Source: Palsa-504 sp963808615
GTDB taxonomy: Bacteria > Actinomycetota > Actinomycetes > Streptosporangiales > Streptosporangiaceae
DNA length: 64,000 nucleotides
Direction of reading: 5' to 3'
Assembly: GCA_963808615.1 (NCBI GenBank)
Contig: CAWEGV010000012.1
Coordinates: forward strand, 1,550,001 to 1,614,000
Notes under the pieces: generated by a model
What the model was told of the DNA's origin: nothing
The model's database searches: none
The model's input: only the letters and a program-made list of their open reading frames with translations
Shown here: positions 8,114 to 16,417 of the stretch, piece by piece
Numbering within the stretch: position 1 is the first letter of the stretch
How the letters are laid out: each line of letters opens with the position of its first letter
Program-made: the position numbers and the translations under genes

Positions 8114-9326
8114 TCAGTCGCGGTGGCTGATCCACACCGACACGTGGGCGGGTTCCAGGGCCTGGCGCACGACACTGGCCAGGTCATCACGGACCGAATC
8201 CAGGTCCACGGTGTCCTTCAGCCGCGCCGCGAACCCGGCTACCATCTGGTCCGCGTCGTACCGGGCCCGGTTGAACCGGCGGTCCACCCGCAGCTGCACC
8301 CGCCGCCGGACCGGGCTGAACAGCGCCGCGGCGGCCAGCGTGGCGGCGGCCACCGCCACCGTGCTGTGAAACTTGAACACCTCGGTAGCCAGCAGCACCA
8401 GGCCCGCGTACACCCCGACCAGCAGGCCGGTCACGATGGCGTAGGCCAGGGTGCGGGAGATGATCCGGTCGATGTCGAACAGGCGGTACTTCAAGACGGC
8501 CACGCCGATGCTCACCGGGAGCGCCACCAAGCCGGCCACGGCGAGGGTGCCTACCCACGATGGGCTCCCGAGGATCGTGAGCACGGCGAAGAGCGGGCCG
8601 CCCACCAGGATGGCGGCCGTTCCGGCGAGCAGCCACTTCAGCTGCTGGCGACGTTCCCCGGACGAGCGGCGGTAGCTGACCGCCTGCGCGGCCAGCGACG
8701 CCAGCCAGCAGGCCGCCAGCAGCGGGAAGAACACCGCCTGGACCACGTTCCACCACCCGGCGGCCGGGTCACTGCCCCTGAGCAGCAGCAGGTTCCCGCC
8801 GGAATCCACCTGCGTGCGGTGATCGATCAAGGCACCCGCCGTGATCACCACAGTGCCGACTACCCACAGCGCGGCCACTGCTACGTACGCCCGCACCAGC
8901 CACCGCCAACGCGAGGAGGGCAGGCGGCCGTCGGGAAAACACCAGGACGAGGAGCCCGAGCAGGACGATCGCAGGCGCCCAGCCGGGCTGGGCGAACAGC
9001 GCGACCCCGCCGAGCGGAAGATCGCCGTGGCGGAGCCCGTAATCAGCCACCGTGTAATAGCTGGCATCCTCGCTCAGCGCGAGGGAAAACGCTCCGGCGA
9101 GCATGATCCAGCCGACCGGGTTGGCGGGCCTGCGCCAGGCCAGCACCAAGCCCACCACGGCAAACGGAGCCGTCACCCACACCGGCAGCGAGCCGCCGCT
9201 GGCGTTCAGGCTCTGGTGCGCCAGCCCGGCCAGCGGCACCGCGGCGATGAACAAGACCAGCACCACGACACCGATGACCGCGCAGCCCGCCGGGGACGTC
9301 AGCCCGAAACGGCGCGCCGTCGGCAT
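8114..9326 (-). pseudogene. Multi-pass sensor-like membrane protein, frameshifted
   Basis: Homologue of the intact protein at 54699-55928. The N-terminal part (MPTARRFGLTSPAG to LVLVF) reads in one frame and the rest (FPDGRLPSSRWRW to HVSVWI) in another. The shift falls near 8935 at a gggaaaac run. Seven to eight hydrophobic segments are followed by a cytoplasmic tail with RYRLFDIDRIISRTLAYA and RRRVQLRVDRRFNRARYDAD. These match the membrane and linker portions of actinobacterial sensor kinases, but no HisKA or HATPase domain follows. Together with the VOC and ClpC-N genes it forms a minus-strand cluster behind the promoter-like box at 9361. Confidence 0.75.
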
Positions 9327-9360
9327 GTCTGCCAGCTGTGTCCTCCCCACGACGCCACCA

Positions 9361-9388
9361 TACGACCGGATCGTTCCGGGAACGTTAC
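9361..9388 (-). promoter_or_regulatory. 28-bp promoter-like box, copy 2
   Basis: Same box as at 6692 and 55958, here 34 bp upstream of the membrane-protein start at 9326. The inner sequence TCCCGGAACG and both ends (GTAACG, TCGTA) are conserved. Confidence 0.55.
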
Positions 9389-9422
9389 CGCTCAGCACCG
9401 AACTTCCTGGTTGCGCCGAACA

Positions 9423-9754
9423 TCAGTTCGCCAGTCCGCGGATCCGCAGCCGGTTACCGTCCGGGTCGCGAAGTTCGGACTCGCACCCGTACGGAGGTTC
9501 ACCGGTCGGTCGGCCGAACTCGGCCTCAACCGCGTCGACGTCGCTCACCATCAGGCCGACCAGGGTGCCGGGCCGGGCATCACCTCGGTGCTCGGACAAG
9601 AACAGCCGTGCCCGCCACACGCGATCGATACGAACGCAGGGCAGCTGGGATCGAAGCGATGTTCCCACTGCTTGGTGAAGCCCAAGCGTTCATACCACCT
9701 GACCGCCACGTCGGCGTCGGCCACGCGCAGGACCGGGACGACTTCGGTCTCCAT
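9423..9754 (-). pseudogene. VOC-domain protein, frameshifted
   Basis: Starts METEVVPVLRVADADVAVRWYE and continues in frame to about CPAFVSIACGG. The remaining domain (RLFLSEHRGDARPGT to DPDGNRLRI) is in another frame, so a shift near 9610 breaks it. It is clearly related to the VOC domain of the chimera at 6144-6680 and, with it, indicates duplication of the module. A working VOC fold would need both halves. Confidence 0.75.
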
Positions 9755-9939
9755 GCGGGCATGATCTCACGGTCTGCTGAACGCGAGGTTCAGCAATCCG
9801 GTGTGCTCGCCGTTAAGCCTGATCACCGTTCGAGGGCCCTCCAAAAGACGGAAGAGGGCCGCGATCGCATCAGATGGGCCACTCGGGAAGAAGCAGTGTT
9901 CATACTGGCCTGCTCCACGCGTGGACGAGGTGTCGGTGT

Positions 9940-9970
9940 TCGAGCCGCATGGCTGAGCCATGCGGCTCGA
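9940..9970 (-). terminator. Strong palindrome, likely terminator of the kinase gene
   Basis: A perfect 15-bp inverted repeat with a single central base: TCGAGCCGCATGGCT and its complement. It lies about 60 bp past the stop of the minus-strand kinase gene. No clear U-tract follows, which is usual for high-GC actinobacterial terminators. Confidence 0.55.
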
Positions 9971-10032
9971 CCCCACCCCAGCCGTCCACCTGGTGGCAGG
10001 TGCGGCATGTGTCGGGGAGAGGAGTCACAGGT

Positions 10033-10644
10033 TCACTGTCCTCCGGCACGGTGCAGCCATCCGGCCCGGTGCAGCACTTCCTCGGCAACCACTGTCGCGG
10101 GGCGGTTCTCGTTGTCCACCAGGTGGTCTTCGACCCGTGCCTGCTCAAACACCTCCGCGGTGTGGGTGGCGGCGTCCAGGAACCAGTCCGGGTCGCTGGC
10201 TTCCCGGGAGCGGATGCGCTCATGCAGCACCGCAAGGGGTGCCCGGAGCCGGACCACGGTGATCTGGGCGCCCGGCACCGCCTCGGTCACCCGCCGCAGC
10301 AGGCTCCGGGTCTCGAGCACGCGCGCAAAGATGAGCCGGTCAGCGCCGGCCTGGCGGAAGTTGGCCCACATGCAGGCCAGGTTGCGATGACTCACGCGCT
10401 CGTTCCCCGGGTCGTCGGCGGGGACGGGCCAGCACTGCTCGATCCGGTCAAGGTCGACCAGCGCGTGGGGGACGTCCGCCTGGCGCAGCAGCCATGCCGC
10501 CTCGTTCGCGATGGTCGATTTCCCGACCCCGACCGGTCCGGTGATCACCAGTACGGGCACTGGGGCTGTCCTGGCTCGACCTCCGGCGGCCTGGGGCTCC
10601 CCGGAGGCCCCCGCTCCGGTGTTCTTGTCTATTGCGCCGGTCAT
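10033..10644 (-). CDS. P-loop nucleotide kinase-like protein
   Basis: 203 residues with a Walker A GPVGVGKST at 36-44 directly after a hydrophobic strand (VLVITG), an ALVDLDRIEQC strand in the place of the acid of small-molecule kinases, and a conserved ARVLETRSLLRR block. The overall shape is that of adenylylsulfate, gluconate or shikimate-kinase-like enzymes and of AAA_33 ATP-binding proteins in antibiotic-producer genomes. The substrate is not identifiable. The first 28 residues are low complexity, and a start at an internal Val is possible. It is divergent from the truncated relaxase gene. Confidence 0.75.
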   Translation of the reverse strand: MTGAIDKNTGAGASGEPQAAGGRARTAPVPVLVITGPVGVGKSTIANEAAWLLRQADVPHALVDLDRIEQCWPVPADDPGNERVSHRNLACMWANFRQAGADRLIFARVLETRSLLRRVTEAVPGAQITVVRLRAPLAVLHERIRSREASDPDWFLDAATHTAEVFEQARVEDHLVDNENRPATVVAEEVLHRAGWLHRAGGQ

Positions 10645-10801
10645 CTGGTGCTTCCCTCATCTCGCCGGGCCAGTAGAAGGAATGGTCGCAGAATCTGGCT
10701 AGATAGCTGGCATTTGAGCCGCCCAGGCGACGCGGGAGCAGCCACGAGGAGGCTGGCGGCCGGCCGTGACCCCTCACCCGTGCGCGAAAGGCACTGTACC
10801 G

Positions 10802-11292
10802 ATGCATCACCAGATGATCGTGGCGGCTCCGGCGCGCACCGCAGCCCACAGGTGGCCCGCCGTGGCCGTTAAATCCGACGTGAGAACCGGCCACGACATC
10901 GCCTACGTCACCCGCGGCCACGCCTGCGGATGCGCGGGTGCCATGGCCTACTACACCCGCTCGGGCGACCCGCCGGGCACCTGGGAGGGCCGCGGCGCCG
11001 CCGCGCTCGGCCTGTCCGGGGCGGTCGAGGCCGCGGTCGCCGAGCGGCTCTACCAGCAGGGTGTGGCCCCCGGCGGGGAGCGGATCATCCGGCACGCCGC
11101 CCCGAAGGACGGCGAGGACCGGGCCGCGGCCGAGGCCGCCGCGATAGCGCGGTACCGGGAGGAGCACCCGTTCGCGTCCGCGAGCGAGGTCAACGCCGGG
11201 CGAACCCGGATCCGGGCCACCAGCCCGGGAATCTCTCGGCCCTACTACGACGTGACCAGCAGCGCGTCCAAGCCGGTCTCGGTGCTGCACGC
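10802..11292 (+). pseudogene. MobF relaxase, truncated after N-terminus
   Basis: The first 164 codons match the start of the complete relaxase at 56251 almost residue for residue: AVKSDVRTGHDIAYVT, AYYTRSGDPPGTWEG with the catalytic-Tyr pair, and ATSPGISRPYYD. Homology stops abruptly at SVLHA (11292), just before the region carrying the three metal-binding His. The rest is replaced by unrelated DNA leading into hicA. It is therefore non-functional as a relaxase and marks the broken right end of the element that begins at site A. Confidence 0.88.
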
Positions 11293-11338
11293 AAGATCAT
11301 GGGCCGCGCAGCCTCGGCTTTCTAGCCGGTGCTGCGGG

Positions 11339-11560
11339 TCAGAGCAACTCGCGCAGCCGGTCGGCAGTCATGTCGGCGGCACGCAAGATCGACGCAAGAG
11401 TTCCTGGGCGTACCTCATCATGCAGAGGAACGATCACAGTCCGCGAGTCGCGGCGTAGCTTGCAGTGGCTTCCCTTGGTACCGATGACGTCAAAGCCGTC
11501 CTTCTCAAGGGCGCGCACTACGCGGGCGCCGGAGACGATCGGCCGCCGCTTGGGGCTCAC
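11339..11560 (-). CDS. hicA: HicA-type mRNA interferase toxin
   Basis: 73 residues, the normal size of HicA/YcfA toxins with a dsRBD-like fold. VVRALEKDGFDVIGTKGSHCKLRR carries the catalytic His32 in the G-S-H motif and the basic strand. TVIVPLHDEVRPGTLASILRAADM is the usual second half (written here in two known family blocks, PLHDEVRPGTL and ILRAADM). It overlaps the end of hicB by 4 bp, so the two are co-translated from one minus-strand transcript. It sits directly against the broken end of the relaxase fragment, as expected of an addiction module carried by a mobile element. Confidence 0.88.
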   Translation of the reverse strand: MSPKRRPIVSGARVVRALEKDGFDVIGTKGSHCKLRRDSRTVIVPLHDEVRPGTLASILRAADMTADRLRELL

Positions 11561-11772
11561 GCAGAGAGCCGGACTTCGACCGGAGCGACGATCGGCTCCG
11601 GCGCATCAGGCGCAGGCTGATCCTCGAAATACAGCTCCAGTGCCTCGCGCAGGTTGGCCAGCGCCTCGTCGATGGTCGGGCCCTGACTGGCGACCTCAAC
11701 ATCAAGGCAGCGAGCCACATACCAGTCGCCGTCTGGGGTGATGGCGGCGGTCAGCCTGACTGTCCGATCCAT
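11557..11772 (-). CDS. hicB: HicB-type antitoxin
   Basis: 71 residues with the partial RNase-H-like HicB fold: WYVARCLDVEVASQG, then TIDEALANLREALELYFED. No C-terminal HTH or RHH DNA-binding domain follows, so this is a short HicB of the type that neutralises the toxin directly. Autoregulation, if any, would need another site. It is the first gene of the hicB-hicA pair. Confidence 0.85.
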   Translation of the reverse strand: MDRTVRLTAAITPDGDWYVARCLDVEVASQGPTIDEALANLREALELYFEDQPAPDAPEPIVAPVEVRLSA

Positions 11773-11931
11773 GATCTGAGCCTACCCCGCGCGGCCCCTC
11801 GGCATGGCCCTCCAGTGGCACGAGCGCGGGGTGGCAATACCCCCATGGCGCCCCCGAACCACCGTAAACAGCCAACGATCGCCACCAGTAGCCACCCGCG
11901 AACATCAAGCCAGGCTGGGGTTTGAGCCTGC

Positions 11932-11993
11932 GAGCAACGCACCGTGACATCCTCGTAATGCGTAGGTCATCGGTTCGATTCCGATAGGCGACT
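11932..11993 (+). pseudogene. Broken tRNA-Thr(CGT), 3' half intact
   Basis: CTCGTAA (anticodon CGT), TGCGT, then AGGTC and a T arm ATCGG-TTCGATT-CCGAT followed by AGGCGAC form a normal tRNA-Thr 3' half. Upstream, GAGCAACGCA looks like the D-arm end and the 5' anticodon strand, but a 10-base insert (11942-11951) separates ACGCA from the loop. No matching 5' acceptor strand is seen. It is probably an attachment-site relic of another element or a decayed tRNA. Confidence 0.6.
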
Positions 11994-12606
11994 CGGAAAC
12001 GTTGCAGCTCAAAGGCCCATTTCTTGGCGTCGCAATGATCATGATCCTGGCCCGTGGACCGGGTGACTCGGTCCACGAACACGACATATCACCCAAGATG
12101 GTGGTTACACGGAGTGATCTTGCGTGATCCGCAGCCGCTCCGACCGTTCCGACCATGGGGGGCCCAGCAGACGACCGCTCCTGACCGGCTTCAGTACCGG
12201 CAACAGGGCCGAGGGGGCGGGCCAGGCGCTCCACCGGCGCGACTGTCGGTCGCGCCGAGTCAGCATCGAGGATCTGCGGGTCGGGGCATAGGGGTCACGT
12301 CATGTGACTAGCGCTGGTCTCGAGCGGCGCGCACAGTCCCGCCTTATGGCCGGGACAAAATCAGGCTCGGACTCACTGGCGGCCGTGCAGGTCCGGTGAT
12401 TCTGCCCGCTGGCTGAGCTAGTCCCAGGTTCTGCTAGCGGGCGGCCCGCGGCCGAAACGTCCACGTCCGGATCTGCGGTCTCAGGGGCGGGAACGCGCGC
12501 ACCTGCCGCTTCGCGGCCGACATCGTGCCCAGGCCCCACCTGGAACCCCGGCGGCCGCCCCGTGTCTGCGCCGGTTCCCGGCCAGCACAGTCCGCGCTCC
12601 GGCGGG
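11994..12606. other. No supported gene
   Basis: This 613-bp stretch carries only overlapping frames with poor coding character. The minus-strand frames that read NRTDDLRITR or GIEPMTYALRG just left of it are antisense translations of the tRNA-Thr relic, not genes. Confidence 0.5.
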
Positions 12607-12930
12607 TCACCGGTGCTGGTCGCGGCGGTCTGGGACCTGGTAGTGCGCCGAGCGCCTGTCGAAGCCGGCGAGCACTGCCTGCGCCGGCGGCGGCACGTGC
12701 GCCACCTCGTAGTCATCCCCCATGAACGCCTTCACCGCCTCCAGGCTGTCGAACCACATCAAGGTCATGAACTCCACATCGCGATCGCGGTCACGCCGGA
12801 CCAGGTCAATGGAGCCGAACCCGGGAATGCGCCGCGCCTCGATATCGGGGATGACCTGGCCCCGCACGATGCGCTCGTACGCCTCAGCGTTCTCCTTAGT
12901 GGTCCAGCCTCGCCACAGGCGGCAGATCAT
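12607..12930 (-). CDS. Antibiotic biosynthesis monooxygenase (ABM)-domain protein
   Basis: 107 residues. MICRLWRGWTTKENAEAYE opens a dimeric alpha/beta-barrel ABM-like domain. The VEFMTLMWFDSLEAVKAF block is the usual second strand-helix pair, and the closing DYEVAHVPPPAQAVL is found in many actinobacterial members annotated as heme-degrading-like or ABM proteins of unknown substrate. The start overlaps the stop of the upstream minus-strand gene by 4 bp, indicating translational coupling. Confidence 0.75.
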   Translation of the reverse strand: MICRLWRGWTTKENAEAYERIVRGQVIPDIEARRIPGFGSIDLVRRDRDRDVEFMTLMWFDSLEAVKAFMGDDYEVAHVPPPAQAVLAGFDRRSAHYQVPDRRDQHR

Positions 12931-13394
12931 GAGCCGGAGTGTACCGAGAAGCTGGTGCTGCAGGCAGTGGGCTCACGCGGGCCCGGCCGTCGGCTCACAG
13001 CGAACTGGACGGTACCTAGGACCAGCAGCAGTAGCGGGATTCCGATGAGGATCTGCCTGGCTGTGTATCGCCTCAGCTCTGCCGCTGCATCCACGTCGGC
13101 GAGTTCGGCGTCGAGTTTGCCGGCTCGTGACAGGGAGATCGCGTGGAGGGCGAGTGGGACGTAGTTCAGCCCGACCCCGGTCAGGTAGGCGCCGAAGAGG
13201 ACCCGCGGCGTCGAGGTGGCGGACAGCGAGATGGCCAGGCCTAGTAGCGGTACATCGATCGCGGCGAGTACGAATTCGGCGAGGATGAGCCGGCGTCGGC
13301 GCTTGGTGCCGCGGCGCCCGTACAGATCGACCCAGCGATCTACCGTGCCAGAACGAACAGACAGAGGGGGTCTTCGGCGGTCGCCCGCGGACAA
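12927..13394 (-). CDS. Small integral membrane protein
   Basis: 155 residues with four hydrophobic stretches: LILAEFVLAAIDVPLLGLAI, VLFGAYLTGVGLNYVPLAL and ILIGIPLLLLVLGTV are the clearest. A basic cytosolic N-terminus (RRGTKRRRR) and an acidic loop (LDAELADVDAAAELRR) are also seen. It is coupled to the ABM gene by a 4-bp overlap. The family is not recognised. A GTG start inside (VRSGTVDRW) may be the true one. Confidence 0.65.
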   Translation of the reverse strand: MSAGDRRRPPLSVRSGTVDRWVDLYGRRGTKRRRRLILAEFVLAAIDVPLLGLAISLSATSTPRVLFGAYLTGVGLNYVPLALHAISLSRAGKLDAELADVDAAAELRRYTARQILIGIPLLLLVLGTVQFAVSRRPGPREPTACSTSFSVHSGS

Positions 13395-13537
13395 TGCGAA
13401 TGATGGCCAAGCTGGACCGAAGCAGGTGAGCCGGGGTGGGCGCTGATCTTGTACGGCGCCAGCGTGGTGCTCACCGTCGAGGGCCCGGATACCCCAGAGG
13501 CGTGCCGAGCGTCATGGCGATCCGCAATCATGACCGT

Positions 13538-13744
13538 ATGGGCGATGCAGAGACTTCCCTGCGTGCGGAGAACGCCGAGCTCCGCCGACTGCTGGAAAAG
13601 CATCAGTGGGCTGGCCTCACTCCCGCCAAGTCCAGCGGATGCTGCCCGGAATGTTCCGGCCCGTCCCCACCTCATGGCAGCGGGCATCGGCCCGGATGCG
13701 CGATCGCGGCTATCTTGGCGATCACGGCGCCACTTGATGAGTAG
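13538..13744 (+). CDS. Short coiled-coil/Cys-cluster protein
   Basis: 68 residues. The N-terminal amphipathic helix (ETSLRAENAELRRLLEKHQW) is followed by a CCPEC-x14-C cluster that could hold a metal ion. Similar two-part proteins occur in actinobacterial phage-like and integrative elements, with no known role. Longer starts exist upstream. It is placed just before the GIY-YIG/integrase chimera. Confidence 0.45.
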   Translation: MGDAETSLRAENAELRRLLEKHQWAGLTPAKSSGCCPECSGPSPPHGSGHRPGCAIAAILAITAPLDE

Positions 13745-13773
13745 CACCAACCTCGCATTGGCGGAGCTACGCG

Positions 13774-14034
13774 ATGGCCCCGCTGTACCGGTTCGCCGAC
13801 TGGCCCAACCCGGAGGTCCCCAACGGCCGGATCGGCGTATACACCGTGTGGCGTGGTGATCAGCTCATCTACGTGGGGATGGCAGGGAGGGCACTAGGCC
13901 CCAGCGCAGTCGCCGCCTGGGCGGGCCACTCAGTCGAGATGCTGATGCGGGTTTACGCGCGATGCGTAGCCGGCCTTGAGGACGTCTGGATCGGCCGCAT
14001 GGACCAGGCTCTGCACCTGGGGGCGGGGTCATGA
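13774..14034 (+). pseudogene. GIY-YIG N-terminus fused to integrase C-terminus
   Basis: Residues 1-40 (GRIGVYTVWRGDQLIYVGMAGR) are the first two strands of a GIY-YIG nuclease, with G-V-Y and Y-V-G motifs. From about residue 43 the protein becomes the C-terminal end of a tyrosine integrase (AAWAGHSVEMLMRVYARC), including the GHS block and the nucleophile Tyr. The GIY-YIG catalytic Arg/Glu region and the integrase core are both absent. A deletion joining two genes near 13893-13900 explains it. It sits immediately left of attachment site B, as the integrases do at sites C and D. Confidence 0.75.
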
Positions 14035-14160
14035 TTTGGGGCGCGTATGGGGCGCAGCAGCCGTCACCCGGCGGCCACGGATGGCAGCCCACGTCTGAGA
14101 ATGACATTCGTGTAATTCGCATTACCGCAGGTCAAAACCCATTCCGCCCTGCTGGTGAGA

Positions 14161-14203
14161 GGCGCCCCCAGCAGGATTCGAACCTGCGCTCACGGCTCCG
14201 GAG
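14161..14203 (-). other. Attachment site B: 3' half of tRNA-Arg(CCG)
   Basis: Identical 43 bp to sites A, C and D. Here the match to a tRNA extends three or four bases further (GGCC before CTCCGG on the minus strand), then stops with no D arm. It forms the left end of the AICE that runs to site C. Confidence 0.85.
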
Positions 14204-14715
14204 GCCGGTCTCCCGGTCTAGCGAATTCGTGCGCCCTGCCTGCGTGGACTTGATCACCCAGCTCCCCAGCGGCCGGGATCATTCCGTGCATATTCCGGAT
14301 CATGGAGATTGCCTCGTAACGGCCCGCATAGTGCCGGGGATGGCCCGCGCCCGGTCCGGGCAGGCTCCGGCCTGGCCCTTGGTTTCTGACCGGAGTGCCC
14401 GCAGTGGTCTCCGGGATCAAGCGTAGACTTCGCGTGTACGTCCGCCAGGCACGTTCTTCCTGTGCTGATTGTCCTGCGGTCACAGTCACGCTTGATGCTG
14501 GAGGGGCGGGCACGCACACTCCGCGGGCCATCCTCGGATCTGAGCCCGGCTCGGGCTCTTGCACTTTCCGCCCCTGCTCCTGTCCGATCTCTGAGGCTGG
14601 GCCGCGGGAGATTCCAGATTCCCGAAAGCGGCCCGCGCTCGTCTTTGCCGACGCGACCTATCGTATTGGTACCGGGCGTGGCCCGGGGATGAGCGCGAGA
14701 AGGGCGGCGCGGAGC

Positions 14716-15543
14716 ATGTTCGAGCGGTTTACCGAGCGGGCCCGCCGGGTGGTGGTGCTGGCGCAGGAAGAAGCCCGGATGCTGAACCACAACTACATCG
14801 GCACCGAGCACATCCTGCTGGGACTGATCCATGAGGGCACAGGTGTGGCGGCCAGGGCGCTGGAGTCGCTGGGGATCAGCCTGCAGGCGGTCCGGCAGCA
14901 GGTCGAGGAGATCATCGGCCAGGGCCAGCAGGCGCCGTCCGGGCACATCCCGTTCACGCCGCGGGCCAAGAAGGTGCTGGAGCTGTCGCTGCGCGAGGCG
15001 AAGCAGCTCGGCCGTGACTACATCAGCACCGAGCACATCCTGCTCGGCCTGGTCCGGGAGGGCGACGGCGTGGCCGCGCAGGTGCTGGTGAAGCTGGGCG
15101 CCGACATGAACCGGACGCGCCAGCAGGTGATCCAGCTGCTGCACGATCACCAGGGCGAGGAGGCCGCTCCGGCCGGGATCGGCGAGGGTTCCCGGCTGTC
15201 CGCTGATATATCGCAGGTCGAATCGCTGGACCGTCGGCTGGCCGCGATCGAGCGCTGGGTGGGGATGCGGGCTGGCCTGGATGACCTGGATCAGGAGATC
15301 GCGCGGGTGCGCCAGGAGAAGGAAGCCGCGATCGACCGGCAGGATTACGCGGCCGCCGCGGCGCTGCGCGACCAGGAGAAGCAACTGATGACCGCCCGTG
15401 CTGGCCGGGACAAGGAGTGGGCCGAGGGCGCTGCTGGCCGCATGCCGTTGGTCGAGGAATTGGGCCGGGTGAAGGCCGAGCTGGAAAGGCTGCGGGGTAT
15501 CTTGCGCGAGCACGGCATCGAACCGGGCGACGACGCTGCATAG
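14716..15543 (+). CDS. Stand-alone ClpC N-domain + UVR protein (copy 3)
   Basis: 275 residues, the copy closest in sequence to genuine ClpC1 N-domain: MFERFTERARRVVVLAQEE, two YI(G/S)TEHILLGL repeats, IPFTPRAKK with Phe80. The UVR segment (KEAAIDRQDYAAAAALR) and tail (LERLRGILREHGIEPGD) are of the same type as the fragment at 3572-3799. No AAA+ domain follows, as the stop is at 15541-15543. Unlike copies 2 and 4 it is transcribed away from its attachment site (B) and no membrane gene accompanies it. In-frame codons extend upstream, but the conserved Met-Phe start at 14716 is preferred. Confidence 0.85.
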   Translation: MFERFTERARRVVVLAQEEARMLNHNYIGTEHILLGLIHEGTGVAARALESLGISLQAVRQQVEEIIGQGQQAPSGHIPFTPRAKKVLELSLREAKQLGRDYISTEHILLGLVREGDGVAAQVLVKLGADMNRTRQQVIQLLHDHQGEEAAPAGIGEGSRLSADISQVESLDRRLAAIERWVGMRAGLDDLDQEIARVRQEKEAAIDRQDYAAAAALRDQEKQLMTARAGRDKEWAEGAAGRMPLVEELGRVKAELERLRGILREHGIEPGDDAA

Positions 15544-15580
15544 CCGCCGCGCGGCGGAATTTCCTGTCGGCCACCCTGGT

Positions 15581-15666
15581 CATGGGCGCTGATCTGCGAG
15601 TCGAGGTAACCGGGAGTGTCCGTGGCTGACCGTTGCTGGCCATGGGTAATGGCACGTTAATGGCAC
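15581..15666 (+). repeat. 86-bp direct repeat, copy 1 (ends TGGCACGTTAATGGCAC)
   Basis: Matches 17007-17092 over its whole length, from catgggc to the paired TGGCAC units. The last 45 bp recur inverted at 63212-63256. It may be an attachment or recombination site of another element type. Function unknown. Confidence 0.6.
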
Positions 15667-15833
15667 AACTGATGCCCGCATCGGCGCCGATGGCCGCCGG
15701 GCCGGTTAAAGCTGCGCCGGTGGCCTGGTCAGGGCGCGAAGCCCGGTCCGCCACTTTGTTGAGGCGGCAGTGAGACCAAGTGGACCTGAATGGCAGGGAC
15801 GGCGGACACGGACAGGCGTTAGGCTCACTCGTT

Positions 15834-16214
15834 GTGACGACGCTTGACCCGCGCATCGTGCTGCGCGGTGATCCAACCGGCGTGGCCGACGACCCGATCG
15901 TGGATCACCCTCGGCAGCCTGCGGACTACATCCACCCGTTCCCCGACGGCCCGGTCTGGACCTGGCAGCAGGAGTGGCGCGTCGTCGGCGGCGTCCGCTT
16001 GCGCGTCTACGAGCTCGTGGTGAGCATCGTGCTGCGCGGCGAGCAGATTGGCTTGGAGTACGACCCGATCGTAGATCACCCTGGGCAGCCCGCGGACTAC
16101 ATCCACACCGATGGCACGGTCTGGACCTGGAAGCAGAGGTGGCGGATATCCGGCCCCGTTCACCAGCGCCTCCACATGCGCCTCTACGATCTCGTGGCGC
16201 CTGGCACCGATTGA
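15834..16214 (+). CDS. Hypothetical protein with an internal duplication
   Basis: About 126 residues from the GTG at 15834 (a longer frame begins at 15780). It is two successive copies of one 55-60-residue unit: IVLRG-x10-DPIVDHP-x-QPADYIH, then VWTW-x3-WR and L-R-x-YELV or YDLV. The units are about 60 percent identical, so the duplication is at gene level. No family is recognised. Trp/Tyr-rich short beta strands suggest a small beta-sandwich. It lies in the 1.3-kb cassette flanked by the 86-bp direct repeats. Confidence 0.6.
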   Translation: MTTLDPRIVLRGDPTGVADDPIVDHPRQPADYIHPFPDGPVWTWQQEWRVVGGVRLRVYELVVSIVLRGEQIGLEYDPIVDHPGQPADYIHTDGTVWTWKQRWRISGPVHQRLHMRLYDLVAPGTD

Positions 16215-16417
16215 ACTGACCCGCAGCAGCTGAGTTCCTACTCAACCCGCGTATTAAGAGACAGGCTCGGTCGTGTCGAAACCGTCTGAGATCGTCCGAT
16301 GCTTCGGCTGATCAGCGCCGACGCGTTCGAGGCGATCGGCGTCCGTCCGATCGAGTGCTTCGGCGTTGCTGCTCGCGTTGCTGCTCCTCGCCCATGTGGT
16401 CCGGTGACCTCGATGGT

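Noticed and set aside
6782..9106. 774-codon plus-strand open frame
   Set aside because: Crosses site A and runs antisense to the ClpC-N and sensor genes; low-complexity Arg/His/Gln-rich product.
11702..12234. Frames reading NRTDDLRITR and GIEPMTYALRG
   Set aside because: Antisense translations of the tRNA-Thr relic, a known source of false genes.
12300..12716. 138-codon minus-strand frame
   Set aside because: Overlaps the ABM gene in another frame and has an Arg/Thr/Pro-rich product without a fold.
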